Shown here in pieces: positions 34,718 to 47,500 of a DNA stretch of 64,000 nt. Positions within the stretch are counted from its first letter, which is position 1, and every line of letters starts with the position of its first letter. This stretch comes from Podocnemis expansa (lineage: Eukaryota > Chordata > Testudines > Podocnemididae). The position numbers and the translations under genes were made by a program. The stretch covers positions 8,249,317 through 8,313,316 of the forward strand of contig ML681997.1 in assembly GCA_007922195.1 (NCBI GenBank). Direction: 5' to 3'. The notes beneath the pieces were generated by a model, which did no database searches, had not been told where the DNA came from, and saw only the letters and a list, made by a program, of their open reading frames with translations.

Positions 34718-36619
34718 GTGGTAGCCTCCTGTGATGATATTTCTACAATGTAGGTTAAGAAACCCAGGCCTGTTCATTGTCTTAAACCATTTTTGTACCC
34801 ACCAGTTAGTGGGTTACAGGTCCCCCTTTGTGCCTGACCCCCAGAGCATAGAAGTCTGTACAAAGCCCAGTTCCTCAGCTCAGTCCTCTCATGCTTTTAG
34901 CTCTGGGAGTCTCTGGCATCACACAAGGTGGCAGCCAACTTGTTTTACCAAAGGTCAGGTAGATGGTTGTGTTTAATGGAGAATTGCCCTTCTATTAATG
35001 ACTTTCTTCCACTATAACAGTCACATACCGATAATAATGAAACCTTGATCATTCTGTTCCACCCCAGCTGTTCTCAGCCACTCTGCCTATTTTCATCTCT
35101 GGATTTCAAGCCTGCTGTGGTAGCATGAACCCATGAATTTTGCTTTTTCTCTTTTCCCCCATTCCTCTAATTTTCTATTGACAGACATTTTATAGGGATA
35201 GAAAATAAGGTCAGACCTCCAATATCCAAGGGGCTGATGGAAATCCCAGATACTAAACCCCAGTAGTGTGTGTGTCTCACTCGCAGTACCCTGTCTGTAG
35301 CATCTGTTCTGTATATCACTTCAAATGAGATAAGGAAATGGTGCTGATTCAGAAGACAAAGCCAGAGGAAACTACTCCTGTGCCCTTTGGGAAGGGGAAA
35401 CAGCCCCTTCCTCCACTGGATTTAGATTAAACAGATTTACACTTCCAGGACCCCCAGCCTCTAATTGGGGCCTTTAATTCCTATAATCCAGGATAATTTG
35501 GAGCAGATGCTTCCAGATTTACTGCCAGGACCCAAAGGTGGCTTGTGAGATGAAAACAATTAGCATCCAAATAGCAGCAAGGTCAGAGGAGAGCTCTGTA
35601 AAATCCCGTAGTGAGACCTGGAGGGGCAAGAGGGGAGCCCTTCTCCATCCCAGAAAGGAGTCGTTTCCTCTGTTTTCCACTGTGGGATGCAGAACTGGGG
35701 CTGAGTGAAGAGCAGCACCTGCCATCATGATTTCTGAAAAGACAAGAGTCCAGTTCTGTTTCACCACCACTCCTTTGTGTCCCTCTGGCAGCAGAAAGCA
35801 GCCTTAAATTGGATGGCAACAACCTCCTGTAAATGTCTGTTCTGTGGAAGGAGTTTCCCCAGACAGTGCTGAGCAGTAGTCTTGGCCTCCAGCAGAGGGG
35901 ATAGATTGTGTGTAGTCAAAGGGCCTTGCACCGCTTCTGTTTTTGGTGACCCCTGGACCATAGGGCTAAACAGGGTAAATGAGAGCCATCCCCATGGCTG
36001 GGTAGATCCTTACACAACCCTAAAACTAGGAGGCCCAAAGTGGCTGATAGTTACCTTTGCTTACCTGCCGATCCCAAGAATGGAGTAACTGAGAAGCCGG
36101 CCCACAGCCTCGCATTGCGTTGGTGCGGTACAGGGTTTCCCTAAAGGGCTCCTATTACAATTTTTCTCCTTATTAAATTATTATAAGAGACAAAGGCAGA
36201 ACTGTTGGGGACCTGAACCAACACAGTACTCAATTTCCTGTGAAAAATAATGAGCAACCTCCACTCCCAATGACATGAGGGTACTTTGTACTTCATAGGT
36301 GGAGCTCAGTGCTTTGCTGAATTAGGCCGTGAATCCCCAAACCTCTGGAAAAAAAATGTCACTACCTGAACAATGATGTGTGTGGGAGTTGCACCAAGGT
36401 TCATATTTTGACCTCTTCCCAGGTGGAGTTGGTTTGTCCCACAGAAATCTAGAATTATAAACACTATTAGACACAGCTAATATCAAACAGCACAAGTGGG
36501 ACTATATAGTCCACCTGCCTAGCCATTAACAGCCCTCTTCCCCGGCACAGCCCCTTTGTCAAGCCAGATAAATGAGTCAGCTTTCAGCCTATATTTCTTT
36601 CATTCCCTCACCTTACTGA
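34718..36619. other. Intergenic DNA, nothing recognised
   Basis: No recognised gene, tandem array or transposon end. Open frames are short and overlap across strands. Confidence 0.35.
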
Positions 36620-36905
36620 GGCTATGTCTACCCTATATCCAAAGGGGTCACCGTGTTAGTTCAGTAAAACAAACAAACAAGGAATCCTGTGGCACTTAAA
36701 CAATAAATTTATTTTTTGCATGAACTTTCATGGGAGAAATTCCCACAATAGCTCAGCTCTCCCATCACCTTAATAACTCCTACCTATCCCACCAACATAG
36801 TATTGTCCACACTGATATTTAGCTAACTATAGGTTTGTGTCATCGGGGAGGCAGGGGTGGATTATTACAAGTTCTACTAAAATAATTTGTAGTGTAGACA
36901 TAGCC
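36620..36905. mobile_element. Short DNA transposon interrupted by a PLE tail
   Basis: It starts GGCTATGTCTACCCTAT and ends GTAGTGTAGACATAGCC. A minus-strand PLE tail lies inside from about 36638 to 36757 (AAAGGGG...GTTCAGTAAAACAAAC, GGCACTTAAACAATAAATTT, TTGCATGAACTTTCATGGG). The remainder, GCTCAGCTCTCCCATCACC to ACTAAAATAATTTG, is the host element. Confidence 0.7.
36638..36757 (-). mobile_element. Penelope-like tail inside a DNA transposon
   Basis: The order of blocks on the minus strand matches other tails, ending near CTTTGGAT. The hammerhead-like block is cut off after stem II. Confidence 0.75.
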
Positions 36906-38307
36906 TAAATCTCTGATCTATAAAGACACTCCATGTGGGTAATTTTCCAGTGATCTGCTTTGATTGGTCTTTTGAAGACCAAGAAAGAATTGCTTTTATC
37001 TGAAATTTTCACAGCATTTATCTGTAAAAATGCTCTTTCTAAGACAATTGATCCACAGCTGGCAATGCAGACCGAGGGCTAGCCTGGTGAAATAAACCCT
37101 CCCCATTAGTGACACTTTAAACATCTATTTGTTTAACTATCCATTTGTTGTTCAAGAGTGAGAGAAAAGCATCTGGTTCCACTTATTTCTGAGCTTTCTT
37201 TCATGCAGCTTCCAAACCCTGGGTTTTCCTCCTGTGCCACACAGCCAGGCACTCTTATAGGAAAATGAACTCAGTGGTCCTCTGAAGTTGAAGACAAGCA
37301 CCCACATTCAAAGGGAGAGTATAACTCACAGTGACTCAGTGTGGTGTCCCATCCCATGGTCATGGTGGCTTGGCCATAGATGGGATTGATGGGGAGTTAG
37401 CTCAAGTTCAGCTGTTGCATGTTCAGCTCTCACTGGCAACAACATAGCCTGGGATGTGGTGTTACAAAATGGTGTACAGAGGAAAGGGTGCAGATTAAGC
37501 CTCAGGGCAGACAGCACCTCCACCACTAGATAGTGCTGTATCTTTCGATCAGTATTCAGCTCTTGTTTTGCTACTGTGTGTGGCCTGGATTTGGGGTATT
37601 AGGAAGAAAATTAAGTCCTGTTTGTGTGTGCCAGGAGTGCTGGAATGAGCAATGTCAGGGGTGCAGCAGCACCCCATGGTTTAAAGTGGTTTCCATCAAA
37701 TACTGGGTTTGCAGTTATATATAGTTGGCAGCACTCGATCCACCAGTAGGGCACCTCCTGGTGGTGGCATTAGGGAATTCTCAAGCAGTCTCCCTACAGG
37801 AGTCCAGGGCTCCACTTCTTGTCACGTTGAACTCTAGTCCTGTGTCTTGCTCTTGCATCTTAGCCCTCCAGCTAAGCCCTTTTGAAATCCACCCCTTCCA
37901 GGGTATAATCCCACTTTGCTTTTGTCCTGGCCACTAATTAAGAGTCAATGGCCAGCAGACTTGTGCCACTCCTGGCACACTGAGGGAGCAGGGAGGGAGC
38001 CAAGCCTGGCCACTTCTCCAGGCCCTGGTCCAAGGACATAAGTGCTTCCACTGAGGCCTTCCACCTCCCTTCAGTCACTCCACAACAGTCAATTCCCTGG
38101 GCCACTTGACCCACAGCCCCGAGTCACCTGCAGTTCCTCACCCTGTCAGAGTCCAGCCACCATCCACTTCTGGCTCCCCACCTCCAGACAACTGCCCCAG
38201 CCACTGCTCCAGTCTGCTCCTTTCAGGATACTCAGTGCTGGTCAGCTCCCTGGGTGCCTGACGCTCAGCGTGCTCTGCAGTACTGACACCTGCCTACAGT
38301 CAACTAG
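36906..38307. other. Intergenic DNA with weak repeat resemblance
   Basis: GTGGTTTCCATCAAATACTGG near 37687 resembles GTGGTTTCCACCATATACAGG near 41739, so a shared repeat family is likely. No terminus or coding domain was recognised. Confidence 0.35.
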
Positions 38308-38480
38308 GGCGGTGGTTCCCAACCAGTGTGCCGCGGCACACTGGTGTGCCGCAGCAACTGCTTCAGTGTGCTGCGAGAGGAGAGCAGAGTTTGAGTGGGA
38401 GCCACAACAGCCCCCTCAGCCCCAAGCAGCTCAATAGAGCGGCAGTATTAAAGGGGCAGCTTTGCGCCGCTGGCTGTAAG
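38308..38480. mobile_element. Partial hAT-type element
   Basis: GGTGGTTCCCAACCAGTGTG followed by repeated GTGCCGCGGCACACTGGTGTG-like sequence is the start of a known amniote hAT repeat style, and the element at 40139-40287 shares it. The right end was not identified. Confidence 0.55.
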
Positions 38481-38720
38481 CGCTGCTAATCCAGGGCTGT
38501 AACTACAGCCCGTGAAAGGGGCTTTGCCGCTGGCACCAATTGCAATGGGAGCTGCGGGAAGCCATCACTGAGGCAATCTCCCCCTACAGCCTCCAGCCAC
38601 TGCAGGGAAGCAATCACCCCTGCTGGTTCTGCCCACTGCAAGGAGGATTTCATCCCCCACTGCAGCTGGAGGCTGCCCGGAGGGGATCCTTCCTCCGCCA
38701 TGGCTGGAGGCTGCAAGGAT

Positions 38721-38984
38721 AGGGTTACCAGATACCAAAGCATGGAAAGGAGGATGTTGGAGAACACATGGAGAAAAAGTAGCTTTAATGTAATATTCTT
38801 CTGTCTTTAGGGGGCCCTGGGATGTTTCCCCCTAAAAATTAGGTGTTCCGGGGCATTCCAGCATACTTTAACCCCTGTGAGTAAAAAGCCAGACAAAATC
38901 ATGTATTTTTACTATGTCTGCCAGATGGAGGACATGAAGGGAAAAAGGACATGTCCTCATTTTGCCTGACATCTGGTAACCCTG
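38721..38984. mobile_element. Short terminal-inverted-repeat element, AGGGTTACCAGAT type
   Basis: It opens AGGGTTACCAGATACC and closes GACATCTGGTAACCCTG. The interior contains AGGACATGTCC-type sequence that is repeated just beyond the right end (39000-39025, TTACCAGACGTCAAAAGGAC), implying a second, truncated copy alongside. Confidence 0.6.
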
Positions 38985-39025
38985 TGCATGGGTGGAGTTA
39001 CCAGACGTCAAAAGGACATGTCCTT

Positions 39026-39555
39026 CTTTTTGCCCTGCTGTCCTCCATCCTCCAGGCATTTCAAAAAAAAGCCAGTTTTGTTCAGCTTTTTGCTGGACAC
39101 CAGGGCAGCAGTCTAAAAATAGACAGAGGCATGAGAATGCCCAGCCCAAAGCGTTTGCCTGCCAGCTTAGGGGGCTGCAGTGGCTGGGAGCAAGCCTGAC
39201 CATCCCTTTCCTCCCCTCCCTTCTTTCCTTTCACAGCACCTGGCCTGGGGAGGTCCCACCCCTACTGGCCAGAGAGGTGTGTGCAGAGCATGTCCCCTCT
39301 TGCTGGGGCCAGTGCCATTTAGCCTCCAGCCCCAGGCAGGCTCCCTGGCTGTGAGTTCCTGCCGTTGGTCCCTTCCTGCCCCTAATGCTGAGCTGCCTGT
39401 GTGATGAGGTTGTTAGGGCAGTTAACCAGGCATCCTTGATGTCTGTGTGGTAAGTACTGTACACCTGTGATCTGTCTGACTCCTGAGAGCTAATGAGGTA
39501 CCCAAGCTGCAGCCACATACATCCTGAGACTGCAGTTCGATCTTGTCCTGGGCTA
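39026..39555. other. GC-rich intergenic DNA, nothing firm recognised
   Basis: Several overlapping open frames on both strands show no domain. The segment probably continues the second AGGGTTACCAGAT-type copy for some distance. Confidence 0.35.
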
Positions 39556-39695
39556 TGGCAAAAGAAGCAAGGAGTCCAGTGGCACTTAAAGACTAACAAA
39601 TTTATTTATCACATGAGCTTTTGTGGGAAAAAATCCCACTTTGTCAGATGCTTTGAAGAGGGGGGAACTTACAGAATGGGAGGAAAATAAAAGAG
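39556..39695 (-). mobile_element. Penelope-like tail
   Basis: On the minus strand: TTTTATTTTCCTCCCATTCTG (in overlapping pieces), GCATCTGACAAAGTGGGA, TCCCACAAAAGCTCATG, AAATTTGTTAGTCTTTAAG, and GCCACTGGACTCC. The hammerhead-like core is decayed to CTGACAA and AAAA. Confidence 0.8.
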
Positions 39696-40138
39696 GGCTG
39701 CATGTGGAACAGATTTAGGGCCATGAATAGTTAGAAATAGTTGAGATTTTGAAAATGTATCTGTGATGGTATATTCTTTCTTCAGTGGATTTGAAACATT
39801 AAGGATTTGATCCTTCATTAGCTTGTATGCTATGTACCTCTCTAGTAAGACTGTGACCATAGTAAATGTGACATTTATGACCAATCAATTCAGCTGAAAA
39901 AAGTGGGTTGCCTTGGAATTTTTTTGTCTCACTGAAGTGTGCCTTGTTACCAAAAAGGCTGTTCTCCCTTCCCCTCTCCTCTCTTGCCACCCTTGTGTTG
40001 TTCCCCATATGGCTGCCTTTGTCCTCTTTTGCCACCCTTGCGCTGCTGTGCTCCCCACACTCTCTCCTGCACTGCACATGACTCCTGACCTCCTGTGTTT
40101 TGCCACGCCTGCTCTGCTGTCCCTACTATCCCACATAG
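39696..40138. other. Intergenic DNA, nothing recognised
   Basis: No motif-bearing frame or transposon end was identified. Confidence 0.35.
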
Positions 40139-40287
40139 CAGCATTTCCCAACCAGTGTGCCATGGTTCGTGAATATTCATAAGTCAGAGTGAATTTGAAT
40201 ATTCATAAGTTTTTTAATAGTGGTGTGCCTCGAAAAATTTGAAGGTATCGAGATGTGCCGTGGCAGAGAAAAGGTTGGGAACCAATG
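40139..40287. mobile_element. Short hAT-type element
   Basis: CAGCATTTCCCAACCAGTG at the left and GGTTGGGAACCAATG at the right are inverted termini. The interior has two GAATATTCATAAGT copies and GATGTGCCGTGGCAGAG. No matching 8-bp duplication was found, so one end may be eroded. Confidence 0.7.
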
Positions 40288-42035
40288 AACTAGGAAGGGA
40301 CCTTCTCCTTTCAGTCTCTCAGGCAGACTGCTCTTGTGAACCCTGCTGCTCCCCTTTATACTGTGTGCCTGCTCTCTGATTGGCTCCCAGCTCTTAGCAG
40401 TCTATTGGTTGCCACTGTCAGGCCCCTTTTAACTTCAAGCACACTGGAGCGGGACAACTGCCCTGCTACAGCCGTTTTGATCAATGCCTCTCCACACTCA
40501 AATTGTCCCAACACCACTGGTGTCTGCTGGAGCGATTGGCAGTGTTCCAAAACATCCTTTGATTTTTATCAGGGAGTATTACAAGTGGTAGTGGTGACTT
40601 CAGGGTGACAAAGGCACACCTGCCGGAGAAGAAATGCAGTGCTTTGCAGAGTTTGGAACCTGTGAGTACTTGACTGATAACGTCCCAGTAAATGCTTTGA
40701 TTTATCTAAGCAAGTGTTACAAGAGCTTCTCCAAAAGGCATGAAATAGTCCAGCCCACCAGCTTGTGCTGGAATAGGAGAAGTGGTCTACATTAGGCTGG
40801 GATTACCTACCATGTGCCTCTCACCCTGCATCTACACACTAGGAAAGCACCTTTAACTCAACTTAGCATAAGCTACAACTTGACCACATAACATTAAACC
40901 CATATCTATGCTAAGAATAAGGTCAAATTTAGGTCAAGTTTAACTAGGTTGAATATCTAGCAAGTGTGAAAAATTAGGATGGGGTAGGGGAGGTAATTGG
41001 CCTCCTAAAAAGCCCCACATATTGTAGTAGTCTCTATAAAATCAGATCATCTGGTCACCCTCAGGTTAACTGGCATATTAGCTAAGCCCAACCTACATAG
41101 GATGACTTTTCCTAGTCTAGACAAAGTGAAAAGATCTGGTAAGAAATAGATGAGGGGGAAGGGACCTGTGACACAAGCAAGACACATCACTGCCTTTTTG
41201 TTGCATTCCATCTTTCAGCTCTTGTCTACACATCATTTTCCCTTGGGTTCAATGGCCATTGGAATGGGATTTTAATGAGATCTTAAGGACACTTACTCTT
41301 CCTCTCATCTGTGACAGCCCCAGTGCACATCTGGCACTAAAACTGAAAAATAACAAGTTGATTTATTTAAAGTAAAACCCAGAAGAAAGCATTTTGATAA
41401 TGTCACAATGTTCTATTCTGACATTTTGGGTTTTTTCCATTTTGAAATGACTTCTTGTAATAAAATTCATTGGTTTTAATGTGAAAACCTTTTTTAAAAC
41501 CTTTAATAGGCTGGAATCATAACAATGAGATTTGTTTCATTTCAATAAAATGGAAATAATTTTAGCAATTTCACCTAGTAGAAAATTTCAAGTTTCTGTG
41601 TGCTCATTCCATTTAAGAATGGTAAGGGGGAAAAAAGGAAATTGTCAAATTTCCCATGAAATGGAAAGTCTGGGTCCTGTGGCAGCAATAAGTTGGCACA
41701 AAGGTTCTGGGAGTACAGCAGTATCTCTTTTCTTGATGTGGTTTCCACCATATACAGGGTTTAGGTTTTGTTCAATGGCTTCAGTGCCCTCCACTATAAA
41801 AATTATTCCAAAACCACTGAATGGGCAGGAATAGAGCAGTCTCCTTCATAGTAGCACTAACTGATTTATTTTTATGCAGTATTTTGTTAGATGGTTTGGT
41901 ACACTGGCAAAACATGTAAAAACACTTTGGTGTTTCTCTTGCAGTAGAAATTTCCTTCAGCCAGAACCTGTCACAGGAATTACACTTTTAATGGGCCTGG
42001 TGAAAAGCAGCAAAGTCAAGGAAACTTAAACTTAT
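40288..42035. other. Intergenic DNA with weak repeat resemblance near 41690-41830
   Basis: The 41690-41830 stretch shares GTGGTTTCCACCATATACAGG-like sequence with 37690. The rest yields no recognised gene or repeat end. Confidence 0.35.
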
Positions 42036-42039
42036 GAGG

Positions 42040-42125
42040 GTACTTGGTCCTTCCATGAGTGCAGGGGACTGGACTCCATGACCTCTCATGGTCCTTTCCA
42101 GTTTTTCTGATTCTGTGAAATTGAA
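42040..42125 (+). mobile_element. CR1-type LINE 3' end fragment
   Basis: GGGACTGGACTCCATGACCT followed by GGTCCTTTCCAGTTTTTCTG and ATTCTGTGA resembles the 3' end of CR1 elements. Confidence 0.6.
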
Positions 42126-42745
42126 GGGTGACATTCCTAAATCAGCATGGATCACCAAACCTGAGGAAGAAGGGATTCAGTCTCAAAATGAAGGCTTCAC
42201 ATTTCCCTTTAATGATTGTCCTGGCTGGATATGTCCAGAATCTCCAGCACTGGAGCCAAATATATTTTGTGATGTTGTCAAGATTCACAGGCAGAGGGAG
42301 CATCATTGGCTGAGCAAAGAAAGAAAAGAAACGGGGTGGGAATTTCTGACAGTTGGGTTGGAAGGGTTTTCCAGGGCTTTGCCACATAGGGGTGAGGTCA
42401 GGGGAACGTCAGGCAATCAAGTACATGGGTGGGGGTTTAAGGATGGTCTTGTGGTGGGTATGGCTCTGAACTATGATTCGAGGTTTCTCACCTTTGTTCC
42501 CTGCTCTGCTTGGATTTCCTGTATGACCTAGAAGGGTCCATCTGCACTGCAGTGTCAGCAAGTCTCAGCTTCGGTAGATGGACGCATGCTAGAGGACTAA
42601 AACATAAGAGTAAATATTGTGGTTTGGGCTGGAGCCTGGGTTCTCAAGCATAGGATGCCAGGTGAGCTTAAAAGCCCAAGCTCCCATCTGAATTACATTG
42701 TCCATATTAATATTTTCTGCATGCAGACTTGAGCCCCATTAGACT
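42126..42745. other. Intergenic DNA, nothing recognised
   Basis: An open frame of 147 codons spans 42088-42531 but overlaps the LINE tail and has no recognisable domain. Confidence 0.35.
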
Positions 42746-43266
42746 CACAGAAGCTTAAGATTGGAAGGGACCGCGGGAGGTCATCTAGTCCAAACCTCTG
42801 CTCAAAACAGGACCAACCCAACTAAATCATCCCAGTCAGGGCTTTCCCAAGTTAAGCCTTAAAACCCTGTAAGCATGGAGATTGCATGGCCCCCCAATGT
42901 AACTCATTCCAGGACGTCACCATCCTCCTAGTGACAATGCTTTTCTAATATCTAACCTAGACTTCCCCAACTGCAACCTGGGACCACAGCTCCTTGTTCT
43001 TTCACCTACTACCAGCGAGAACAGCCTAGCTACATTGTCCCTGGAATCTCCTTTCAGGTAGTTGATGGCTGCGTTCACATCACATACACCCCTCTTTCTC
43101 TCTTCTGCAGACTAAAGGAGCCCAGTTCCCTCAGCCTCTTCTCATAAGTCATGTACTCCATGCCCTGATCATTTTCTTTGCCTGCCGCTGGACTTTCTTG
43201 ATTGCACGAGTCTATCCCTGCCCCCTGAGCTGGGAGGTTCACTCCCTGCTGTGGTGTAGACATACC
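42746..43266 (-). mobile_element. CR1 LINE 3' portion, antisense
   Basis: Minus-strand CR1: TAAGATTGGAAGGGACC, GGTCATCTAGTCCAAACCTC, AAATCATCCCAGTCAGGGC on the plus strand are the reverse of the usual CR1 3' end. The minus strand encodes a fragment ending in RLRELGSFSLQKRERGV, part of the C-terminal reverse-transcriptase ORF. Truncated and broken. Confidence 0.8.
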
Positions 43267-43393
43267 CAAAGAAGTTACTGGGGCTTTGTCTGCCCTGAAA
43301 TCTTTTTTCCTGCTAGCCCAACAAAACCAACTCCCCTAACTGATATAGCTGAGGTAGTTATGCCAGCAAAAGACAAAATTATAATATTTTACA

Positions 43394-43455
43394 GCGGGGT
43401 AGCCATGTTAATCTGTTTCAGCAAAACAAACAAGGAGTCCCGTGGCACCTTAAGA
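43394..43455 (-). mobile_element. Penelope-like tail fragment
   Basis: GGGGTAGCCATGTTAATCTG followed by AGCAAAACAAACAAGGAGTC and CGTGGCACCTTAAGATTAC is the terminal part of the tail in antisense. Confidence 0.75.
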
Positions 43456-43555
43456 TTACTGTGTCTTATTATCTGTATAGATTACTCTGCTTCCCAGACT
43501 CCAAATACCATACCAGTGCCAACAGTTTTGTACAACACTAACAGCTTTTACTCTA

Positions 43556-43760
43556 AAACAAACAAGGCATCCTGTGACGCTTAAAGACTAACAAATTTAT
43601 TTATCGCATGAGCTTTCATGGGAGAAAAGTGTCTGACAAAGTGGGATTTTCTCCCACAAAAACTCATGTGATAAATAAATTTGTCAGTCTTTAAGTGCCA
43701 CGGGACTCCTTGTTTGTTTTACTGAACTAGACTACCGTGGCTGCCCCTTTGGAACTTGGA
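43556..43760. mobile_element. Inverted pair of Penelope-like tails
   Basis: A minus-strand tail (43556-43637) meets a plus-strand tail (43640-43760) head to head. The plus tail starts at GTGTCTGACAAAGTGGGA, i.e. at the hammerhead-like block, and runs to GCCCCTTTGGAACTTGG. AGCTTTTACTCTA (43543-43555) and AGCATTTACTCTA (43761-43773) flank the pair: 13 bp, one mismatch. The unit folds on itself along AAATTTATTTATCGCATGAG and its partner. Confidence 0.82.
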
Positions 43761-43773
43761 AGCATTTACTCTA

Positions 43774-44112
43774 GCTGCATTCAGCTGTCTTTAACTGTAG
43801 CAGTGTAATTAAACTGGCAAAGTTTTCTAGTCTAGCCCTCCCCTTAATTTCTCTGTAACTGTTTCCCCCTGTAAAAATCGAGCACTGCTTCCCTCTTTCA
43901 CATGGGTGCGTATAAAAAAAAAAAAAGCATGAACATACATTACATGAGGCGTTCACCCAATCAGTGATGAGCACCGCAGAAAAGCCCTTGGACAATCTGC
44001 TCCTTGAAGACTTCCCCTCCCCAACTCCTAACTGGGTTCCCTGTCTTTGAACTACCATCCACTGCAATCTCTCTTCCCCTGGAATATCAGCCCCTGTCTT
44101 TAGACACTAATT
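43774..44112. other. Intergenic DNA, nothing recognised
   Basis: An A-run lies at 43914-43926. No gene is recognised. Confidence 0.35.
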
Positions 44113-44164
44113 CAAAGCCCATGGAAGTCAGTGGGAGTTTTGCCACTGACTTCCATGGGCTTTG
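44113..44164. repeat. Perfect 22-bp inverted repeat hairpin
   Basis: The arms at 44113-44134 and 44143-44164 are exact reverse complements, starting CAAAGCCCATGGAAGTC, around an 8-nt loop (GAGTTTTG). It looks like a relic of a small palindromic element common in amniotes; a stem-loop RNA is an alternative. Confidence 0.85.
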
Positions 44165-44474
44165 GATCAGGTTCTTAAAGCTGATACTACAGCCCAGCTT
44201 CACTTGTGCAGCTAATTTGTTCACTTTTTTAAAATTTTTCATTCCATGAAAATAAATTCTTAACTTGCAGACAAATATTGAAAGATCCAAATTTCTAACA
44301 GGAAGAAAATTTGGATTTTTTCCACTCTGCTCTTCATAGTATAAATAATAAATAGATCAGAAGCACTCATAGCACTGAACAGCAATTGCTTACCTGTCCA
44401 GCTACAAGCAACATCTGATTAATAGTAATTGATGCTGTTTGTGAGGATTAACTAATTACATAAATATTCTTATT

Positions 44475-44570
44475 CCCCATTTACAGATAGAGGAGCTGAG
44501 GCTAAAAACTTTTGCTCCAGTTGCACAGAGAGTGTGTCAGGAATCCTTGTTTCTATCACTGGATCATGCT
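44475..44570 (+). mobile_element. Probable MIR-type SINE fragment
   Basis: CCCCATTTACAGATAGAGGA followed by GCTGAGGCTAAAA and TTGCACAGAG resembles the CCCATTTTACAGATGAGGAAACTGAG core of MIR-like SINEs. Confidence 0.5.
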
Positions 44571-44599
44571 ACAAAATCAAATACTTTAAATAACTGAGT

Positions 44600-47500
44600 C
44601 AAGATTATAAAAAATGACCAGTGATTTGGGGTGCTACAATTTTTTGGGTGCCCAATTTGAGACACCTTAACAGGAGCCTGATTTTCAGAGGATGAGTATT
44701 CAGCTTTTTCTGAAAAATCAAGCCACTTGAATGTGAAGATGGGCAGCCAGAAACTGAGGCACCCAAATCACTAGTCACTTTAAAAAATGTCAGCCTAAAA
44801 TTTAAGATGACTGGCTGTGTTTTTCCTTTCCTGCTAGAGGTGGATGAGCCTGAACCAGAACTTTGGATATATGGGTCTGCACTCCAGTTTGCAACTTTAA
44901 TTTGCCTCTAGGATGAACCAAAGCTGAACAATTAAATTCAACACCCTGACCTTTGGAAAGTTTGGATCTGAACTGCATCCATCACTGTAGAAGGACAGTA
45001 CTTAGCTGAATCTGGAGTTCACAGCTACCTGTTCCTTGCTTTGACACACCAAATATGGTGCACAAGTGGTTTGAAATAAGTGTTTGATTAGAAGTCTTCC
45101 AGTTTGTAACACCTAGCTAGAAACAAAAGTAAAATTCTCCCCTCTGTTGTGTATTAATTCATTTGCAATGTAAAATCCTGAGATTTAAGTGACAATGATA
45201 TTTCTTTACAGAATGTTCCCCAGATCCTTTAATTGCTTTGACTTCACCTCACAGTGTTCAGGAGGTTGCAGCTTCTGCCAGATATGGAGCAATAGCGCCA
45301 CCATGTGCAGATGTCCATATTTACCGTTCTTAATGGATGAACAAATAATTGATGAGCCATTGAGATTTCCAAAATGCCAGGCGTTCTCACATGAATAGCC
45401 ATGGACTCATTCCTGATAGTCAGCAGAATGAAAGATACAGAGTTGTGTTTGGGAGCTGGGAGTGTGTGATCTCTTATGAAGTGGACTGCAGAATGAGGAA
45501 ATGAAACAGGCATTTATGGAAAATACCCCTGGATTAGTGGCCAGAAAGATTCCCATTTACATGTATACGGAGATTATACAGATAGTGTTTGATTGTTGTT
45601 AGCAGGAAGCTGGCAATGGGTGATGGGATGGGTCATTTGATTGATTACATGTTCAGTCATTCTCTCTGGAGCACCTGCCATTGGCCACTAACTAAGACAG
45701 GATGCTAGGCTAGACGAACCCACTATGGCAGTTACGTTTTACCAGGCTATTCCAGCAGTTTCAAAACACCAAGGGCCTGATTCTCCTGCCAGTTTTGCTA
45801 GACTAGTCTTTATTACGGGGAGCCTCAGGAAAGTGAATGGTATTTTTCTGGCATAAACTAGTGAAACCACAAGAAAAATTAGACCATTTGTTTGAGAGGA
45901 CGCCCCAGAGATCGAAGGCACGCGGCGCCATAGGATGAAGAGTGTGGGGGTAGCTGTGGGATGCAAGGCTGGAGCTTCAGTACCAGAGCTCTGCTGTTGC
46001 CATGAGAGTTTGGTTCTCAGCCCTTTACTCTTTCAGGGGCTAGCCCTGCCCAGCAGCCAGTCGCCTTTCTGGCTGTATTGGGGCCTATGCGAAGTCAGGG
46101 CCAGCCAGGCAGGCATCACAGGAGCCAGGGCAAGCTGTAGATTTGTTCCCTCTTAATATATGACATTAATTTCATAGTCACACAGGACCTTCCTTTGCTT
46201 ACTGTGACTTCACCACACTGTAAAGGACTTAAAGTGTCAGTGGCTCACGGCTCCATAAGCGGCATCTCTCTAGTGCCCATCACCATCCCGCCACCTGCTC
46301 CATGGTGATGGGATGAGGAGAAAGGCATCCTGATGAGGAGGTAGCTTCTGGCGAGACCAGGCTCTGTCACTGAAGATAATCACACATAGCTGCTTTGTCT
46401 CTTTGCCGGCCCCGCAGCGTCTCACTGAGTCTGGGAGCAAGTCTTCCAGCCTTGCACTGGTGGGGCTCATGCTAACCGTGTAGGTGTGGCTATGATGTGA
46501 GCGCCACAACATCTACACTGCTCCTGCAATGAGCCCCACTGCCGTCAGGTGGACCCTGGCTGTTGAACTCACTTCCAGATGCAGCGTAGCTGTACCAGAG
46601 AGACCAGGAGACGCCTGGCTTCGCCACAGTTGCTCAGAGTAGTGATCAGTTTAACCTGGTCTCTGACTGCTGCTGGAAACTTCAGAAGAAAGTGCAATAA
46701 ACTGACTAACCTGCTGTGAAGGGAGGTATGGGTCCTTTGCCAACTTCTGGAGGTGTTTACAGGGAACAACCGGCCCAGGGGCAGAGCGAGGCAGCCCAGA
46801 AAACGGGCTCTGCTCTCTCACCCCTCCCCTGGGCCGGCTGTTCTGCCCCGGGGACACGGAGGGCCAGCCCAGAGGCAGGGCGGGAGAGCAGAGCCCAGCC
46901 TCCGGACCAGCCTGCTCCAGCCCTGGGGGCAGAGCGGCTGGCTCGGGGGGAGGCAGGAGTGTGGGCCCAGCCCACCTCACCTGCCCAGCACAGGGGTGCC
47001 CCCCACGGGCCGATTGGCCCCGGGCCCCACACCCCACTAGGGAAAGCCCTGCTAAGAGCTGGCGGTAGCGAGGTGCCTCACAACACTGGGTGCCCCCAAG
47101 TTGATCAGCTGAAGCCGAGCTCCCAGTGTGAAGTTTTCATCAGACGTTCCACATACAGTAAAGGATACTTTTAGGGGTTTCCTGGTCCACTAAAGGTTGA
47201 GACTGGTCTAGGTCACCTTCAGCCTCCTCAGGGCACTCCAGCTGGGGCAGGTTACACAGCCCATCTACGTCATCAATGGGTGGCAGGTCCGGGAAACGCT
47301 TCATGATCAGCAGACAGAAGCTCCTTCAGGTTGCACCGAGGCCAGATCTCTTCTCAGGTGTAGGCAGCTTCTCTAGGTCACCAGCAGCAGGCAGCTCTGG
47401 CAGTTCCTTGGGGCTGCAGGTCGCTCCTCCACAGCACAGTGGTCAGGCCGTGGCTCCAGAGGGGAGAAGAGAGGTGTCCTCCGCCAGCAGCTCAGCCCAG

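Noticed and set aside
42088..42531. A 147-codon plus-strand frame
   Set aside because: It begins inside a CR1 3' tail and continues into unrecognised DNA; no domain or conserved start.
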